Origin: Alishewanella aestuarii B11
GTDB lineage: Bacteria > Pseudomonadota > Gammaproteobacteria > Enterobacterales > Alteromonadaceae
Assembly (NCBI RefSeq): GCF_000280055.1
Contig: NZ_ALAB01000039.1
Coordinates: 181,649 to 245,648 of the forward strand
Length of the DNA stretch: 64,000 nt
Direction: 5' to 3'
Shown here: positions 60,829 to 64,000 of the stretch, in pieces
Layout of the letters: each line of letters begins with the position of its first letter
How positions within the stretch are numbered: position 1 is the stretch's first letter
Translations under genes and position numbers: made by a program
The notes under the pieces: generated by a model
Database searches by the model: none
Told to the model about the DNA's origin: nothing
Seen by the model: the letters and a program-made list of their open reading frames with translations, nothing else

Positions 60829-63297
60829 ATGAAAACATTCCGTAAAGCCTTACTCTCACTAAGCTTAACCGCGCTGTGCTGGCATAGCAGCGCTGCGCTG
60901 GCCAAAGCCGAACCGCAAACCTGGACTACTGACACCATCAGCGTGCAGCAGGTATTTAGCGCTAACCCAGATATTCGTTTTACCATGGAACAAATCATGG
61001 CTGATCCGGATTGGTTGGGCCGTCAGCCGGAAACGGCGTTCTGGTCGCCGGATAGCAGCACCATTTATTACCAGCGTAAACGCGAGGGTAGTGAGTTACG
61101 GGATTGGTTTAGCCGCCCCTTGTTAGCCGAGGGCAACGGTGAGCTGGTTAAGCTGGCGCACTGGCATCAGATGGGCGCCTCGCAGCTGGTGTATAACAGT
61201 GATCGCAGCAAAGCGGCCTATGTGTTTGAAGGCAATGTGTTTGTGTTGCAAAACGGTGAGTTGCTACAGTTAACCCGCAGCAACAGCAGCCACAGCCGGC
61301 CGCAGTTTTTGCTGGATGGTCGCCTGGTGTATCAGCAAGGCTGGGATTTTATCGCTTACGATTTTAATAACGGCAGTCATACTGAGCTCGCCAGCCTGAA
61401 GACCGAAGATGCGCCAAAAGCACCAGCCGTGCCTAAAGGCTATCTGGCGCAGGAGCAACACAAGTTGCTGGAGTTTGTCGCGCTGCAACAACGCAACCAG
61501 GCAGAGCGCTTTGACGCACAGCAACAATTACGGCAACAAAACGCCAGTTTAGCGCCAGCTGCTATCTATGTTGGTAAAGGCCAGCAAATTGTCGATGCCA
61601 GCTTATCACCAGCCGGTACTCATCTGATCCTGGCCAGTCGCAAGCAAAGCAGCCGCAACGAGAAAGACATTATGCCGAACTATATTTCGGCAACCGGCGA
61701 TATTCTGGCGCAGCCGGTACGGGCCAGGGTAAACGACTTTAAACCTGAGCCACAGAAGCTGATCCTGGTTGATTTACGCGATGGCAGTCAGCATGAACTG
61801 AGCTATACCAGTTTACCGGGCTATAACGAAGACGTACTGGCTGACGTTAAAGCAGAAAATGCCAAGGCGCGGGGCGAAACCTATAAGAGTGCCAAGGTGA
61901 TCCGCGATATTGGTTTAATGACCGATTGGTACTGGAGCCAGAGCGCGCTGCGTTGGCACCCGAATGGTCAGCAGCTGGCGGTCATGTTAAAGGCCTTTGA
62001 TAACAAAGACCGCTGGATCGCGACTGTTGATCTGGCAGGCAAAAAGTTACAACCACAGCACCGCTTACATGATAAAGCCTGGGTTAACTACGCCTTTAAC
62101 GACTTTGGCTGGTTAAACAACAGCGAAACCCTGTATTTCCTGTCAGAAGAGAGTGGTTACTCCCATCTGTATACCAAGGGCCTGAAAGATCGTAACCCGA
62201 AGAAACTGACTGCCGGCACCTTTGAGGTGAGCAATCCGGTACTGACGCATAATGACCAGTATCTGTATTACACCGCCAACGTCAGCCATCCTGGTATTTA
62301 CAATGTGTACCGGTTGGCGCTGGCTAACGGACAAATTGAACAGCTGACCAACCTGCTGGGTAGCACCGAGTTTACCTTATCACCGGATGAGCAAAAGTTG
62401 TTACTGCGCCATTCTACTAACCTGTTGCCACCTGAGTTGTACGTCGCGGATGCCCGGCCAGGCGCTGAGCTAAAGCAATTAACCAATACCATTTCGGCAC
62501 AGTTCCGCGAATTACCGCTGGTGGCGCCACAGGTGGTAGCTGTACCGTCCAGCCATGGCAAGCATCCGGTATTTAGCAAGGTCTATCTGCCAGCAGATTA
62601 TCAGCAGGGTGAAGCGCGCCGGGCAGTGATCTTTAACCACGGTGCCGGCTATCTGCAAAACAGCGATCTGGGTTGGTCGGGTTACTTCCGAGAGTTCTTC
62701 TTCCACAACCTGCTGGTACAACAGGGTTATGTAGTGATGGATATGGATTTCCGGGCATCAAAAGGCTATGGCCGTGACTGGCGTACTGCCATTTACCGTC
62801 AGATGGGAACACCGGAAATTCAGGATCTGGTCGATGGTGTCGAGTGGCTGGTAAAACATGCCAATGTTGATCGTAAGCGCATCGGTACCTATGGTGGCTC
62901 CTACGGTGGCTTTATGACCTTTATGGCGCTGTTTAAAGAGCCTGAGTTGTTCCAGGCCGGGGCGGCACTGCGGCCGGTTAGCGACTGGGCTTATTACAAC
63001 CACCCTTATACCTCGAATATCCTGAACACGCCGGATATCGATCCTATTGCTTATGAACGCAGTTCACCGATCTACTTTACTCAGGGTCTGAAAAAGCCAC
63101 TGCTGATCAACGCCCCTATGGTCGATGATAATGTGTTCTTCCAGGATGTGGTGCGTTTGGTACAACGGCTGATTGAGCAGGAAATCATTCACTTTGAAAC
63201 CGCGATCTATCCGGTGGAGAATCATGGTTTCCGGCAACCGAGCAGCTGGCTGGACGAGTACCGCCGTATCTACAAACTGTTCGAGCAAAACCTCTAA
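60829..63297 (+). CDS. Secreted S9-family prolyl oligopeptidase / dipeptidyl peptidase
   Basis: This 822-residue exported peptidase has a signal peptide (hydrophobic about 8-26, cleavage after ALA). An N-terminal seven-bladed beta-propeller (about 50-570) has many W/Y-rich PxWSPDS and SPAGTHLI-type blades. The C-terminal alpha/beta-hydrolase has GTYGGSYGGFM (nucleophile Ser), PMVDDNVFF (Asp) and VENHGFRQP (His). It probably trims peptides in the periplasm or outside. ATG 60829 leads straight into the signal peptide; an upstream in-frame start at 60787 would overlap the proposed -10 element. Confidence 0.92.
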   Translation: MKTFRKALLSLSLTALCWHSSAALAKAEPQTWTTDTISVQQVFSANPDIRFTMEQIMADPDWLGRQPETAFWSPDSSTIYYQRKREGSELRDWFSRPLLAEGNGELVKLAHWHQMGASQLVYNSDRSKAAYVFEGNVFVLQNGELLQLTRSNSSHSRPQFLLDGRLVYQQGWDFIAYDFNNGSHTELASLKTEDAPKAPAVPKGYLAQEQHKLLEFVALQQRNQAERFDAQQQLRQQNASLAPAAIYVGKGQQIVDASLSPAGTHLILASRKQSSRNEKDIMPNYISATGDILAQPVRARVNDFKPEPQKLILVDLRDGSQHELSYTSLPGYNEDVLADVKAENAKARGETYKSAKVIRDIGLMTDWYWSQSALRWHPNGQQLAVMLKAFDNKDRWIATVDLAGKKLQPQHRLHDKAWVNYAFNDFGWLNNSETLYFLSEESGYSHLYTKGLKDRNPKKLTAGTFEVSNPVLTHNDQYLYYTANVSHPGIYNVYRLALANGQIEQLTNLLGSTEFTLSPDEQKLLLRHSTNLLPPELYVADARPGAELKQLTNTISAQFRELPLVAPQVVAVPSSHGKHPVFSKVYLPADYQQGEARRAVIFNHGAGYLQNSDLGWSGYFREFFFHNLLVQQGYVVMDMDFRASKGYGRDWRTAIYRQMGTPEIQDLVDGVEWLVKHANVDRKRIGTYGGSYGGFMTFMALFKEPELFQAGAALRPVSDWAYYNHPYTSNILNTPDIDPIAYERSSPIYFTQGLKKPLLINAPMVDDNVFFQDVVRLVQRLIEQEIIHFETAIYPVENHGFRQPSSWLDEYRRIYKLFEQNL

Positions 63298-63409
63298 TCT
63301 CCACCACACTTATCCACAGCACTCCGGTACCGGTCTGAGCTCAGACCCTGAGGTATCCCCACGAAATAGGATGATAAAACAAAGGATTAAATAAATTGGT
63401 ATAGGAAGG

Positions 63410-63477
63410 GAACATTCATGGCGCTCGATGATCAGATCTTTCGCCAAAAAAACAATCAGGAATCGCCATGAATGTTC
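63410..63477 (+). promoter_or_regulatory. Fold-back inverted repeat over the leader and transposase start codons
   Basis: GAACATTCATGGCG (63410-63423) and CGCCATGAATGTTC (63464-63477) are perfect 14-bp arms separated by 40 nt. The 5' arm contains the leader ORF ATG and the 3' arm contains the transposase ATG. Confidence 0.85.
63418..63471 (+). CDS. 17-codon leader ORF upstream of the transposase
   Basis: The ORF runs ATG 63418 to TGA 63471 and encodes MALDDQIFRQKNNQESP. GGAAGGG lies seven bases before the ATG, a good ribosome site. Its stop overlaps the transposase start as ATGA (63468-63471), the classic arrangement for translational coupling. It could be a true regulatory leader or a by-product of the inverted repeat; expression is not shown. 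Confidence 0.5.
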   Translation: MALDDQIFRQKNNQESP

Positions 63478-64000
63478 AGCACATCCTAACCAATTTCATT
63501 CACGCTGTCACACCTTCTATGCATAGTGCCCGGCGCAAGGCGCTACAAAATATAGTCTTAAGTGCCTCGACCCAGCAGCAACTCACAGTCACTTCGCTTG
63601 GGCGGAACCTTGACACGCAAGCCTATGAAAAGCATCGAATAAAAAGTGCTGATCGCCTGCTCTCCAATACGCAACTTTTTTATGAGTTACCGCACATTTA
63701 TCAGCAACTGGCCCGATATTTTGCAGGTTATCAAGCACAGCCAGTGATTTTGGTCGACTGGTCAGACTTAGAGCCCGGTCAGCAGTTCTTCCTGCTGCGC
63801 GCCGCATTGGCATGTGAGGGGCGCTCGATAACCCTTTATGAGGAAGTGCATTCCCTGGCGACTAAAGATAAACCCCAAACTCATCAGCAATTTCTAAGGC
63901 GCCTTCACGCAATACTACCGGCAAGCTGCAAGCCGGTTATCGTTACAGACGCCGGATTTCGTGGTCCTTGGTTTAGGCAAGTACTGGATATCGGATGGGA
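63468..64000 (+). CDS. IS10-like IS4-family transposase (partial, C-terminus off the window)
   Basis: I translated about 177 codons from ATG 63468. The N-terminus (VTSLGRNL, KHRIKSADRLL) matches the IS10 transposase pattern. PVILVDWSDLEPGQQ (first catalytic Asp) and IVTDAGFRGPWF (second Asp) follow, and LRAALACEGRSITLYEE lies between them. AGGA lies six bases before the ATG, inside the leader ORF. The Glu of the DDE triad and the 3' end lie outside the window. Confidence 0.88.
   Translation, partial: MNVQHILTNFIHAVTPSMHSARRKALQNIVLSASTQQQLTVTSLGRNLDTQAYEKHRIKSADRLLSNTQLFYELPHIYQQLARYFAGYQAQPVILVDWSDLEPGQQFFLLRAALACEGRSITLYEEVHSLATKDKPQTHQQFLRRLHAILPASCKPVIVTDAGFRGPWFRQVLDIGW

Larger units (their letters stand above)
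63348..64000 (+). mobile_element. IS4-family IS10-like element, left portion
   Basis: The left end appears to begin CTGAGGTATCCCC at about 63348, close to the IS10 end CTGAGAGATCCCC. Just before it lies GCTCAGACC inside a 16-bp perfect palindrome (63332-63347), resembling the IS10 target rule (GCT-N-AGC). A leader region with an inverted repeat is followed by the transposase, which runs off the window. The right end is not visible. Confidence 0.7.

Overview
The window is gammaproteobacterial chromosome, about 50% GC. Gene content and order point to the Alteromonadales, close to Rheinheimera, Alishewanella or Arsukibacterium (inference, no search was run). E. coli-like neighbourhoods are preserved: tesA-ybbA-ybbP, folX-yfcH, fadI-fadJ, hdfR/maoP, sixA, smrB/prmB-aroC, yfcL and dsbB/fadR. 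They are interleaved with non-enteric modules: an exosortase-A (XrtA)/PEP-CTERM exopolysaccharide cluster, a MoxR-Bat operon and an ECF sigma/ChrR pair.

Layout. 1-8216: one end of an XrtA-type polysaccharide locus (deacetylase, sugar transferase, outer-membrane export lipoprotein, chain-length protein, tyrosine kinase, outer-membrane TIGR03016-type protein, ExeA-like ATPase). The exosortase gene is not inside the window. 8358-9024: a strong promoter and six tRNA genes (Ala-GGC twice, Glu-TTC four times). 9058-10906: at least two decayed tRNA-Glu copies, the first split by an IS1182-like element that duplicated CTAG. 11016-22574: tesA/ybbAP, yfcH-folX, a PepSY/PhoP-PhoQ-like operon, glycine-zipper and ComEA-like proteins, an HDOD/EAL protein and putP. 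22880-29734: an overlapping minus-strand operon moxR-DUF58-DUF4381-batA-batBC-batD. 29958-33406: fadIJ behind a FadR-like palindrome; the fadR gene itself lies at 55387. 33552-48537: housekeeping genes (hdfR/maoP, a GGDEF-EAL protein, an insulinase-type protease, sixA, smrB, prmB, aroC, an MFS carrier, an aldehyde dehydrogenase, an NAD-kinase-like protein with yfcL, fklB). 48720-54418: an MCP, a large plant-type subtilase and a small PEP-CTERM protein, a likely client of the XrtA system, with a sigma-54-like promoter. 54667-60656: dsbB, fadR, a three-domain cysteine desulfurase/metallo-beta-lactamase/rhodanese fusion, the ECF/ChrR pair and azoR. 60829-63297: a secreted S9 peptidase. 63348-64000: the left part of an IS10-like element.

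The most unusual signals are four. First, the IS10-like element has a 17-codon leader ORF coupled by ATGA overlap to the transposase, with a perfect 14-bp inverted repeat covering both start codons. Second, the sulfur-transfer fusion protein has lost part of the metal-binding motif in its middle domain. Third, a tRNA-Glu array is decaying in a graded way and carries an IS inside one relic. Fourth, a sigma-54-like promoter and a variant PAP-type sorting tail belong to the lone PEP-CTERM gene. I saw no CRISPR array, rRNA, prophage or classical defence system.
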